Positions 1 through 6,488 of a stretch of 7,885 bases of DNA are shown here, one piece after another. The notes under the pieces were generated by a model. It had not been told where the DNA came from. It ran no database searches and saw nothing but the letters and a program-made list of their open reading frames with translations. Source of the stretch: Fimbriimonadales bacterium (GTDB lineage Bacteria; Armatimonadota; Fimbriimonadia; Fimbriimonadales; Fimbriimonadaceae). Where the stretch lies: positions 1-7,885 of the forward strand of contig JAPLCS010000109.1 in assembly GCA_026392145.1 (NCBI GenBank), given 5' to 3'. Each line of letters opens with the position of its first letter. Position 1 is the first letter of the stretch. Position numbers and translations under genes: made by a program.

Positions 1-7
1 TTAAATC

Positions 8-223
8 ATGGACCGATTGAACTCAGAAGGAATTCCCAGAGATCAATTGGGCTACGCATTACGTAACCGAAAAATGGTCATGTTTGCTCGGCAAACTGAC
101 ACATGCATGCTGTGTTGCCGCAACAATGTCGGAGAATCTGGTCTGTGCTCCTACTGCTACAGCTCGCTCGATCCCCCAGAGCTTGAACTCGCCGTCAAGT
201 GGAACGCCGGAGTCGGTCCTTGA
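8..223 (+). CDS. small zinc-ribbon-like protein, function unknown
   Basis: A 71-residue protein I cannot assign to a named family. Its core is C33-x2-C36, then C47-x2-C50, spaced like a small zinc ribbon, with an extra cysteine at 37. The N-terminal 30 residues are basic and polar, and the tail (about 54-71) is acidic then ends in Gly-Val-Gly-Pro. No signal peptide or membrane segment is visible. An in-frame TAA at 2-4 means the gene cannot extend upstream, and ATG 8 is the first possible start; too little sequence lies before it to judge a ribosome site. Its TGA (221-223) overlaps the TTG start of the next gene, which argues that it is a real translated gene. Zinc binding and any nucleic-acid or protein-binding role are inference. 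Base composition here lacks the strong C-over-G bias of the rest of the window. Confidence 0.65.
   Translation: MDRLNSEGIPRDQLGYALRNRKMVMFARQTDTCMLCCRNNVGESGLCSYCYSSLDPPELELAVKWNAGVGP
209..212 (+). promoter_or_regulatory. Shine-Dalgarno site deciding the TTG 220 start
   Basis: GGAG lies 7 bases before the TTG at 220, inside the end of the zinc-ribbon gene. It supports TTG 220 over the in-frame GTG at 199, which would create a longer, 25-base overlap. The same arrangement is found before hisF. Confidence 0.55.
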
Positions 224-1083
224 ACCAAGCCCTCAACCCCCCAGCCTTCAACACCGAAGCCATCACCTTTGTATTAGGCTTTATCTTCGCTTTCTTCCTC
301 GTAAGGAGGCTTTCAGTTTGGTTGAGCAGCTACAAAAAAACGCCAACCCACGTGGAGTACTGGGTCTACTCCACCCAAGACAAGCTCCCAGACCAAAACG
401 AGCTCATGAAAGCAATTGTAGGTGCCAATCCCTACATTAAAAACGGCATCAACCACATCGGTCCCTCAGAAGGTCTCGTCTTCAGCGATGTCAGGTTCAA
501 AATTGCCCTCGTCCTGAAAACAAAAAACCAACAATTCTTCTCCCCCGCTACTTTTGAAGACGAACTCCTCGAACGTCCCGAACTTGCCGAGGCGTTACAA
601 AAATCCGAATCCATCATCAAAATTCAATACAGTAGCAACCAGCCGGTAAAAAATTTCAACTACCTCCAAATGCTTCCCCATGCAGTCATGGCAGCCTCTA
701 ACCTCACGGGCAAAGGAATTATTTTTGACGCCATCCACAAGAAGTTCTACACCCACGCCCACTGGCACGAACTACTATCCACTCACTTCAAACTCGACTG
801 TCCAGAGGCACACGTACTTGTAAATGAATCCGAAGATCACTGCTTCTCGACCCTTGGACTCGCCAAAATCGGCCTCAGGGAACTAGAAACTCTCACCGTT
901 CCTCACGACCTCGTCCACCTGACCAAAGAACTCCTGTCCGACTTCATTTCCCAAATCTGGAGCACCCGCTCCTACAAAGATCTCAAAACCGAAAAATACG
1001 GAGACCAATTTATCCTCCAGCCAAACCCAATCCACTCCGTCATGAAAGTACGAATTCACCGCATCCAGGAGTCCAACTCTTGA
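220..1083 (+). CDS. membrane-anchored protein of unknown function, possibly DUF4261-like
   Basis: 287 residues from TTG 220 (294 from GTG 199). One hydrophobic segment at about residues 13-28, followed by Arg-Arg, looks like an N-terminal anchor or uncleaved signal; the remainder is soluble and mixed alpha/beta. The second half has a hydrophobic stretch around a Gly-Ile-Ile-Phe-Asp (166-170), a histidine cluster H173, H179, H181, H183, H189, and then E204-x-D206-H207-C208 followed by a Thr-Leu-Gly-Leu...Gly-Leu-Arg-Glu-Leu-Glu segment (211-223). That last pattern resembles, from memory, the C-terminal part of DUF4261 proteins (T-G-L...G..E-L), but I could not run a profile search. It sits between the zinc-ribbon gene and hisF with a 4-base TTGA overlap on each side, so it is probably translated in step with both. 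The cytoplasmic side of the soluble part is inferred from the basic residues after the helix. No catalytic function is claimed. Confidence 0.75.
   Translation: MNQALNPPAFNTEAITFVLGFIFAFFLVRRLSVWLSSYKKTPTHVEYWVYSTQDKLPDQNELMKAIVGANPYIKNGINHIGPSEGLVFSDVRFKIALVLKTKNQQFFSPATFEDELLERPELAEALQKSESIIKIQYSSNQPVKNFNYLQMLPHAVMAASNLTGKGIIFDAIHKKFYTHAHWHELLSTHFKLDCPEAHVLVNESEDHCFSTLGLAKIGLRELETLTVPHDLVHLTKELLSDFISQIWSTRSYKDLKTEKYGDQFILQPNPIHSVMKVRIHRIQESNS
1067..1071 (+). promoter_or_regulatory. Shine-Dalgarno site for hisF TTG start
   Basis: AGGAG lies 8 bases before the TTG at 1080, within the last codons of the upstream gene. With the start codon overlapping the upstream TGA (TTGA), this supports translational coupling and fixes the hisF start so that catalytic Asp falls at residue 11, as in the family. 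Confidence 0.65.
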
Positions 1084-1838
1084 GTGGCGTCCGCCTCATT
1101 CCATGCCTTGACATCAAAGACGGAAGGGTCGTCAAAGGAATCAATTTTGTTGGAATCCGAGACGCCGGTAATCCAGTAGAACTTGCTACCGAATACGACC
1201 GCCAAGGTGCCGATGAACTCGTATTCCTCGACATCACCGCTTCCAGTGATGATCGCCCGACCGTGGTATCTCTCGCCGAAAAAGTCGCCGAAAAAGTATT
1301 CATTCCCTTCACCGTCGGAGGTGGCATCCGCTCAGTCGAAACCATCCGCGAATGTCTCCTCGCCGGCGCAGACAAAATTTCTCTCAACACTGCAGCCATC
1401 AAAAACCCTGCCCTCATCTCCGAAGCGGCGGAGAAATTCGGCAATCAATGCATCGTAGTTGCAATCGATGCCCGGCGAGTTGACGACCACTGGGAAGTCT
1501 TCACCCACGGCGGAAGAACCGCCACAGGACTCAATGCCAGCGAATGGGCAAAACAGGCAGTCTCCCTCGGAGCAGGCGAACTCCTCGTAACCAGCATGGA
1601 TGGTGATGGAACTCAAAAAGGCTACGACAACGCCCTCAACCGCGCCCTATCCGAAGCCACCAACGTCCCCATCATCGCAAGCGGCGGAGCAGGCAACGCC
1701 CAGCACCTCATCGAAGCAGTCACCATCGGCAAAGCCGACGCCGTTCTCCTTGCTAGCATCCTGCACGATGGAATGACCACCGTCGGCAAACTCAAAGCCA
1801 GCATGAGAGAAGCCGGCATCAAAGTCCGGATCATCTAA
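1080..1838 (+). CDS. hisF: imidazole glycerol phosphate synthase, cyclase subunit HisF
   Basis: 252 residues, the usual HisF length. With HisH, HisF converts PRFAR and glutamine-derived ammonia into imidazole glycerol phosphate and AICAR in histidine synthesis (cytoplasm). A full (beta/alpha)8 barrel is visible. Catalytic acids D11 (in Pro-Cys-Leu-Asp-Ile-Lys) and D130 (in Ala-Ile-Asp-Ala-Arg) are in place. The gate residues at the HisH interface, R5, E46, K99 and E167, are all conserved. Phosphate-binding loops are seen at Val-Gly-Gly-Gly-Ile-Arg (79-84) and Ser-Gly-Gly-Ala-Gly-Asn (201-206), plus the Ser-Met-Asp-Gly-Asp-Gly-Thr segment at 172-178. These features separate it from the paralogue HisA. 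The start is TTG, overlapping the upstream stop by TTGA. No other his gene is in the window, so its partner HisH must be encoded elsewhere. The upstream neighbours have no known link to histidine synthesis. Confidence 0.98.
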   Translation: MSGVRLIPCLDIKDGRVVKGINFVGIRDAGNPVELATEYDRQGADELVFLDITASSDDRPTVVSLAEKVAEKVFIPFTVGGGIRSVETIRECLLAGADKISLNTAAIKNPALISEAAEKFGNQCIVVAIDARRVDDHWEVFTHGGRTATGLNASEWAKQAVSLGAGELLVTSMDGDGTQKGYDNALNRALSEATNVPIIASGGAGNAQHLIEAVTIGKADAVLLASILHDGMTTVGKLKASMREAGIKVRII

Positions 1839-1896
1839 CGACCAATTCACCATGAGGTCTTCCCATTAGAATCTCTCAATCACAATTCCCTGCATG

Positions 1897-1902
1897 TATA
1901 AT
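1897..1902 (+). promoter_or_regulatory. candidate -10 promoter element (TATAAT)
   Basis: A perfect TATAAT lies 6 bases before ATG 1909, in the 70-base space after hisF. Transcription would start at or next to the ATG, giving a leaderless message, which fits the absence of any Shine-Dalgarno sequence there. No convincing -35 box was found 16-18 bases upstream. A weaker TAGAAT is at 1866-1871. The match could be chance in a short AT-rich spacer. Confidence 0.4.
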
Positions 1903-1908
1903 CCCAGC

Positions 1909-2712
1909 ATGAAATTAGGGATGTGCGTCAGCCTAGAAAATGCTCCCCTCGCAGTCGAAGCTGGTTTCGACTACGTGGAACTCGGAGCCGGGCAAATGAC
2001 CATGATGGAGCCCTGGGACCCAGCCACCTACCTCTCCCTCCCCGTCAAAGCCATGAACCTCTTCTTCGCTGGACATCTCGACATCTACGCAAAGAATGAT
2101 TGGATTCCATACACCAAAACACTCGTGGAAAGATGTCGAGAAATCGGAGTCGAAAAACTCGTAGTCGGCAGCGGCGCCATCAGAAAAAGCAGAAAAAGCG
2201 CCTCCCTCCTCGACGCCCTCCACGCAACGGCAAACGGCTGCAAAATCCCCAGCAACTCTAAGAAAGCCGAAAGCGAATTCCTCAAGATTCTCGCCAAAAT
2301 CCAAAAGGCTAATAACGTCATTCTCTGTCCCGAATCGCTCAACCGAACTGAAACTGATTGCTTCAACGATTGCGGCACCCTGGCAACCGAAACCAAGAAA
2401 AAAGGCATCGGATACACCGCAGATTCATACCACCTCCTCTACGAATGGGATGCGAACGGCAGAGAAGGTGGGAAATCAGAACCAACCCCATACTTTTGGC
2501 AAGAGCAAATGCCGCATACTCCCAACCACGTGCACCTGGCAACTCTTGAAGGTAGAAGCGCGCCCCAACCAAACGACCCCTTACTCCTTGGATTCTTCGA
2601 AAGGCTGAGAAAACTCAACTACAACGGAATGATGAGCCTCGAATGTAGCGGCCTTGAACCAGCAGACTACCGACAATCCCTCACCAACCTGAGAACTTAC
2701 ATCAACGGCTGA
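1909..2712 (+). CDS. sugar phosphate isomerase/epimerase-like TIM-barrel protein
   Basis: 267 residues from ATG 1909. It belongs to the xylose isomerase-like/AP endonuclease 2 fold, a family of divalent-metal enzymes acting on sugars, inositols or hydroxy-acids; the substrate cannot be read from sequence. Visible family landmarks: Gly-Phe-Asp-Tyr-Val-Glu-Leu (19-25) on an early strand, Val-Val-Gly-Ser-Gly (85-89), Cys-Pro-Glu with E142, Ala-Asp-Ser-Tyr-His with D172 and H175, His-Val-His with H207 and H209, and Ser-Leu-Glu with E245. E142, D172, H207/H209 and E245 are the likely metal-site residues, so the enzyme looks active. No signal peptide or membrane segment. A start at ATG 1894 would add five residues, but would place the TATAAT inside the coding region; neither start has a ribosome site. 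It lies 70 bases after hisF and converges with the DUF151 gene 23 bases downstream. Confidence 0.88.
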   Translation: MKLGMCVSLENAPLAVEAGFDYVELGAGQMTMMEPWDPATYLSLPVKAMNLFFAGHLDIYAKNDWIPYTKTLVERCREIGVEKLVVGSGAIRKSRKSASLLDALHATANGCKIPSNSKKAESEFLKILAKIQKANNVILCPESLNRTETDCFNDCGTLATETKKKGIGYTADSYHLLYEWDANGREGGKSEPTPYFWQEQMPHTPNHVHLATLEGRSAPQPNDPLLLGFFERLRKLNYNGMMSLECSGLEPADYRQSLTNLRTYING

Positions 2713-2735
2713 CGAACAAACGAGTCACTCAAGAA

Positions 2736-3248
2736 CTAATCAGAGTGAACAAAGTCAAAAACGTGTGACTGCACAAAAATAGGCGCATCAAATCGAACCG
2801 CGACCGCAACCGCGTCCGAAGGTCGTGAGTCAATCTCAAGCTCCTCACCATTTCGATCCAAATACACCTTGGCGTAGTACTTGTCACTACAAACGTCATC
2901 AATGACCACACGGTCCAACGTCGCACCTAACTTCTCAATCATAACCCGCAGCAAATCGTGAGTCATCGGTCGTTCAGGAATGACTCGTTCACAAGCATCC
3001 AAAATCGCCTTGGCTTCGGAAGCCCCAATCAAAATCTCCAGACGTCGCAAAGAATCCGACAACCGCATGAAGTGGTGAATGTTGTACTCAGACTCCCGCT
3101 CAAAAATCCCATCAACCCGAACTTCCACCAGCACATCCACCAATTCCTCTGGCTGGCTAAATTCATCCGAGGGAAAGAATGAAGGCGGTAACTCTATCGA
3201 CTCGCCATCCGGTCCGTTTTCGTTGTGAAACTCGTGGTTTTCCGACAT
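2736..3248 (-). CDS. bifunctional nuclease (BFN, DUF151) family protein
   Basis: 170 residues. The DUF151 domain runs from about 39 to 165: a Leu-Arg-Arg-Leu-Glu-Ile-Leu-Ile-Gly segment with S77-E78-A79 (68-79), the signature Glu-Arg-Pro-Met-Thr-His-Asp-Leu (92-99), a Val-Val-Ile-Asp-Asp strand (114-118), a Tyr-Tyr-Ala-Lys-Val-Tyr strand (124-129), and the signature Ser-Arg-Pro-Ser-Asp-Ala-Val-Ala (141-148). Plant members have been reported to have DNase and RNase activity; for bacterial members the role is less clear, so nuclease activity is inferred from family. The first ~38 residues are an acidic, Pro- and Ser-containing extension before the domain. No C-terminal UvrB/UvrC-type motif is present. 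The start is supported by GAGAGG (3257-3262) 8 bases upstream. It is the last gene of the minus-strand group, 55 bases after holA, with no clear terminator or promoter in that gap. Confidence 0.9.
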   Translation of the reverse strand: MSENHEFHNENGPDGESIELPPSFFPSDEFSQPEELVDVLVEVRVDGIFERESEYNIHHFMRLSDSLRRLEILIGASEAKAILDACERVIPERPMTHDLLRVMIEKLGATLDRVVIDDVCSDKYYAKVYLDRNGEELEIDSRPSDAVAVAVRFDAPIFVQSHVFDFVHSD

Positions 3249-3256
3249 ATCATGAA

Positions 3257-3262
3257 CCTCTC
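3257..3262 (-). promoter_or_regulatory. Shine-Dalgarno site for the DUF151 gene
   Basis: Reads GAGAGG on the minus strand, 8 bases before ATG 3248. An ATG overlapping just upstream is in another frame and would not yield this protein, so this site settles the start. Confidence 0.55.
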
Positions 3263-3303
3263 AATTCTTTTCTATCTGCTACTTTCCTTACCTACCACTT
3301 ATT

Positions 3304-4326
3304 CTATGCCCTTTTTGGTCCTAAAACGCGCGCCAAGTCAAAAATAAGTCGTTCGACGGTATCTAAGGTCGTGAACGAAGCTCCCATTCCCTTACACCTC
3401 GCATCCGCCTCATAAACACATGTAATAGCATCTCGAACCTGTTCGGTAGTCACTAACCTTGCCGACTTAAAGATCATCGACTGCTTGCCAAAGTGATCTT
3501 TCGCCAAATTCGGCTTCTCCGGAAACTTATCCGACAACCACTCCGGTATCTGCCCTTCTTTAACATTCGCATCAATGCAAACCCGGGCCTGCAACAAATA
3601 CCTCAACTGCCTAGAAACCAAGGGGAACAACTGCGCAAACGCGAATTCTTCCACCTTACCGTTCCCCTGAAGCACAATTCTGAGCACCGTAAGTGAGCTC
3701 GAAATATCTCCCCTCACCACCGCATCAATCATATTCCAAATATTGAAATCCCTTGTCGGAAGCACGACCGCCTTAATATCTCTTTCAAGAATCGTCTTCG
3801 AATCCGAGAACAAGTACACCTTCTCCAGTTCATTCAAGGTCTTCCCCAAGTCAGAACCCGTCATCTCCAACAACAAATCCAACACCGGAGACCCAATCTC
3901 TCGATTCGCCTGCTTGATACTCGCCTTGACAACTTCTCGAACCTCTTTCGGATCGGCAGCCAAGTTACCCACAAATCCCCCTGCCGAAGTCACAACCTTT
4001 TCAATCTTGGCTTTCGTAAAATTCCTAAGCGCTGATTCCGGTAGAGCCTTCAAAGAATCAACCGAAAGTTCCTCAAGCTTCGCCTTCTGAGCATTCCGAA
4101 TCAACACAAATCGCCGTTCAGACAAAAAGGGGCTCATTCCAACGTTCGCCACCCATTCAACGGGCGACTCGTTGTCGGCAAAAATCATCTCAAAATCATA
4201 ATCATCCTTGGCCATACCCACTGCACCAAGGATTTCATCAATCGCCATTCCAGCCAAATAACTATCAGGCGCATTAAACAATGCAACCCGACCTTGAATG
4301 ACTTTTTTGAGATCAGAAGATTTCAT
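3304..4326 (-). CDS. holA: DNA polymerase III, delta subunit HolA
   Basis: 340 residues, near the usual family length (E. coli delta is 343). HolA is part of the clamp loader and opens the beta sliding clamp during replication. Family landmarks visible: N-terminal Asn-Ala-Pro-Asp-Ser-Tyr-Leu (18-24), the clamp-contact region Ser-Pro-Phe-Leu-Ser-Glu-Arg-Arg (65-72) with the Phe-Leu expected to enter the clamp pocket, Thr-Gly-Ser-Asp-Leu (156-160) and Asn-Glu-Leu-Glu-Lys (165-169), Phe-Asn-Ile-Trp (194-197) opening domain III, and the C-terminal collar with Ala-Asp-Ala-Arg-Cys-Lys-Gly (307-313). Odd point: after Ala-Leu-Pro-Glu-Ser-Ala-Leu (94-100) the hydrophobic strand and charged turn that usually follow appear to be missing. 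No good ribosome site: AGGTG is only about one base from ATG, so translation may rely on the upstream gene, 30 bases away. Confidence 0.92.
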   Translation of the reverse strand: MKSSDLKKVIQGRVALFNAPDSYLAGMAIDEILGAVGMAKDDYDFEMIFADNESPVEWVANVGMSPFLSERRFVLIRNAQKAKLEELSVDSLKALPESALRNFTKAKIEKVVTSAGGFVGNLAADPKEVREVVKASIKQANREIGSPVLDLLLEMTGSDLGKTLNELEKVYLFSDSKTILERDIKAVVLPTRDFNIWNMIDAVVRGDISSSLTVLRIVLQGNGKVEEFAFAQLFPLVSRQLRYLLQARVCIDANVKEGQIPEWLSDKFPEKPNLAKDHFGKQSMIFKSARLVTTEQVRDAITCVYEADARCKGMGASFTTLDTVERLIFDLARVLGPKRA

Positions 4327-4356
4327 ACACCTAAAAACTAAGTCGAGCGCTTCGTA

Positions 4357-6486
4357 TCAATTTCGCTTCGAATCAATTCGAAGAGTATCCACCCGCTGTT
4401 CTAGCCCCTTCAGTGTATCTCCATTGATAGCGTCAGGACCAAAAAACAATCGGTCAAATTCACTACCAATCTCTCTCAATTCCCCAGCCTCTGGCATCTC
4501 TTCACTGACCACTCGATTCAAATAATCGCTATTAGATTCATGCAACAATCGCCGCTTACCCGTCGCCTTTCGAATCTTCTCGCAATACCGAATGTACAAC
4601 TTAGCCAAATCCGACTTCAAAGCCTCAGCAGATCGAGGAGCATTCTTCAACCTAAAATACAAAACAACCGCAAAGGCAGAAAACAGAACAATTAAAACAT
4701 TCAAAAGAATGCCGATCGACTTAAGGTAGTCCTTAAAGTCTTTCGGAACGTCCTTGCGTCCTCCACCTTCCTTAGTTCTCGCGCCCGCAGTCGCATCAAA
4801 TACCACCCAACCAATATTGCTGAAATACAACTCCGCCCAAGCATGCCGATCGTTCTCCATCAACGTCTGAACTCCGCGCACACTTTCACTCTCACAAAGG
4901 TATCCAACACAATAACGAGCAGGAATCCCCGCCGCCCGTGCCATCAACACCATATTGGTTGCAAACACATCGCAGTATCCCTCGTGCGCAGTAAACATCG
5001 CATAAGCGGCAGCATCCACATCGGAAGGCGTCCTCTCAACATTTGTGTTATAAACAATCTCCTGAGAAACTCGGCTCCGAATCCTCTCAGCCACCTCAAG
5101 CGGACTGCCACCTTCCTCCTTCAATTGCAATCCCAATGCCTTCGTCCGAGAATCCGAAGAACCCGTCACTAAACATTTCGAGAGCACCCAATTCACAAAC
5201 TTCGGAGTCTCAGACTTATTCGTTGGTCGAGGCACAACGTCGTACTGAATAACCGCCGAATACAACTCCGAATTGGCTAAGTTAATCACCCCCGCCGGAT
5301 CAGTCGAAAAAGTTCGAACCGAAGTCATAATCGGAGCGTTCCCCAACTGAGGAAGTTCATCCGTCATCACCAAAGAACGGATATTCAGCGATTTCGATCG
5401 AAACTCATCTAAAAACTCACCATCCTTCAAATTCGGAAACCGCACCTTCGACAGTTCTTCCGTTCCTAAGTCCCCTTCTGGCTTCAAAGTCTGAGCATTA
5501 AACTTGGTGTACTCATTTGGAATCCTCGGCCGCGCAGGTGGTCCACTGGGGGTCATCCCGGTCGCCTTGGTATTCGGGTTGGTGTCCTGGAACCAGTTCT
5601 TCCTCCACGTCCGCCCATCCCAATCCGCATAAGCATTGGTTCGGTAATACATCCCCGTATCTCCGCTCACTTCAAACTGAGGAATCGCCCGTAGTCGAAC
5701 CGGACCATTGCCAACGTTCGCTCGCTCAGAATTCTGTGGAGTACCCAGCGCACCCGTAGTCGCATTCCGAAGCCGAGGCGATCTCAACGCAATCACCCCA
5801 CTAATCGGCTTGGCCGTGGCCTGAATAACCGGCGCCCCTGCCAAGCTTAAAATAACAATCACCAGCGCAGATCCCAGCGCCCATTCAGCACCAGCCGCCC
5901 AACGCCAAGGACCTTTCCTCAACATCTCCGCCTGCTCCTCACCCGACAGGTGAATCTGTTGAACCTGAACAAAGTATCCCGACTCCACCGCCCGTTTCTG
6001 CATATCTCTTGCATGCGCCCGAGCAAAAATCAACGCAAAGCAAATGAGAAAAATAAAGAACAGAAACACCACGGGACGAAACGTGTCGTAACAACCCACA
6101 AAGCCAAACATTGCCAGCGCAGGAATCGACTGAAAAAGCAAAGTGCCGTCCCTCCAAAGAAACAGACAGCCTAAAATCGTCATCCAAAACAACCAAGATG
6201 AAGGAGCCAATTCAATCGGGAAAGTGTCCGGTGGAAATACCGCCGCGTTGATCGGACGTGCGACCAAAAACGCTGCCCAAGACACAAGGCTATACAAAAT
6301 TCCATCCGCGGCAAGAATCTTTTGAGAACGAACGACTAACAACACCCCGACCCACGAGACAAGATTGCTACCGACCGCCTGCCCGCACGAAATCACCGCC
6401 AAACAACTTCCCAACCAAGACAACAAGTAGTCCACAAAGTTAGAAGAACTGCTATCCAGCCACCACCGAGTCCACCAACTTTTCAT
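4357..6486 (-). CDS. TgpA-like membrane transglutaminase-domain protein
   Basis: 709 residues, typical of the DUF3488/TgpA family. The N-terminal ~225 residues hold about six or seven hydrophobic helices (roughly 17-35, 40-52, 60-76, 96-110, 117-131, 136-155 and 198-223). A large extracytoplasmic part follows, beginning with a Tyr-Arg-Thr-Asn...Asp-Trp-Asp-Gly-Arg-Thr-Trp segment (281-294), common in the family. The transglutaminase core is at about 460-570 with a complete triad: C505 (Gly-Tyr-Cys-Asp), H548 (Arg-His-Ala-Trp) and D564 (Val-Phe-Asp-Ala). One more helix at about 592-612 leads to a cytoplasmic DUF4129-like tail (about 620-690). Members are thought to modify or hydrolyse protein or peptide substrates at the envelope; the substrate here is unknown. 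The gene starts 2 bases after the DUF58 stop; a GGAGG (6499-6503) lies 12 bases upstream, a little far, with GGGG nearer, so coupling is likely. A short compositional oddity lies at about 5521-5590. Confidence 0.93.
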   Translation of the reverse strand: MKSWWTRWWLDSSSSNFVDYLLSWLGSCLAVISCGQAVGSNLVSWVGVLLVVRSQKILAADGILYSLVSWAAFLVARPINAAVFPPDTFPIELAPSSWLFWMTILGCLFLWRDGTLLFQSIPALAMFGFVGCYDTFRPVVFLFFIFLICFALIFARAHARDMQKRAVESGYFVQVQQIHLSGEEQAEMLRKGPWRWAAGAEWALGSALVIVILSLAGAPVIQATAKPISGVIALRSPRLRNATTGALGTPQNSERANVGNGPVRLRAIPQFEVSGDTGMYYRTNAYADWDGRTWRKNWFQDTNPNTKATGMTPSGPPARPRIPNEYTKFNAQTLKPEGDLGTEELSKVRFPNLKDGEFLDEFRSKSLNIRSLVMTDELPQLGNAPIMTSVRTFSTDPAGVINLANSELYSAVIQYDVVPRPTNKSETPKFVNWVLSKCLVTGSSDSRTKALGLQLKEEGGSPLEVAERIRSRVSQEIVYNTNVERTPSDVDAAAYAMFTAHEGYCDVFATNMVLMARAAGIPARYCVGYLCESESVRGVQTLMENDRHAWAELYFSNIGWVVFDATAGARTKEGGGRKDVPKDFKDYLKSIGILLNVLIVLFSAFAVVLYFRLKNAPRSAEALKSDLAKLYIRYCEKIRKATGKRRLLHESNSDYLNRVVSEEMPEAGELREIGSEFDRLFFGPDAINGDTLKGLEQRVDTLRIDSKRN

Positions 6487-6488
6487 GG

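Noticed and set aside
199..219. GTG 199 as start of the membrane protein
   Set aside because: TTG 220 has a well-spaced GGAG and the same TTGA overlap as hisF. GTG 199 remains possible but is less supported.
84..440. 118-codon plus-strand reading frame overlapping the first two genes
   Set aside because: Low-complexity Pro/Ser/Arg-rich translation with no motif, in conflict with two better-supported coupled genes.
1040..1616. Minus-strand reading frames opposite hisF
   Set aside because: They lie antisense to an unmistakable hisF and their translations look like shadow coding.
1840..1859. GACC...GGTC inverted repeat after hisF
   Set aside because: Four-pair stem with a 12-base loop and no T-run; chance level.
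2725..2748. Inverted repeat TCACTC...GAGTGA with a 12-base loop near the convergent stops, as a terminator
   Set aside because: Only 6 pairs, low stability, partly inside the DUF151 coding region, and no T-tract on either strand.
3249..3303. Separate promoter for the DUF151 gene in the 55-base gap
   Set aside because: The gap has A-rich hexamers on the minus strand but no paired -35/-10 boxes I can defend.
3179..3415. 78-codon plus-strand frame spanning the holA/DUF151 gap
   Set aside because: Mostly antisense to two solid genes, no ribosome site or family feature.
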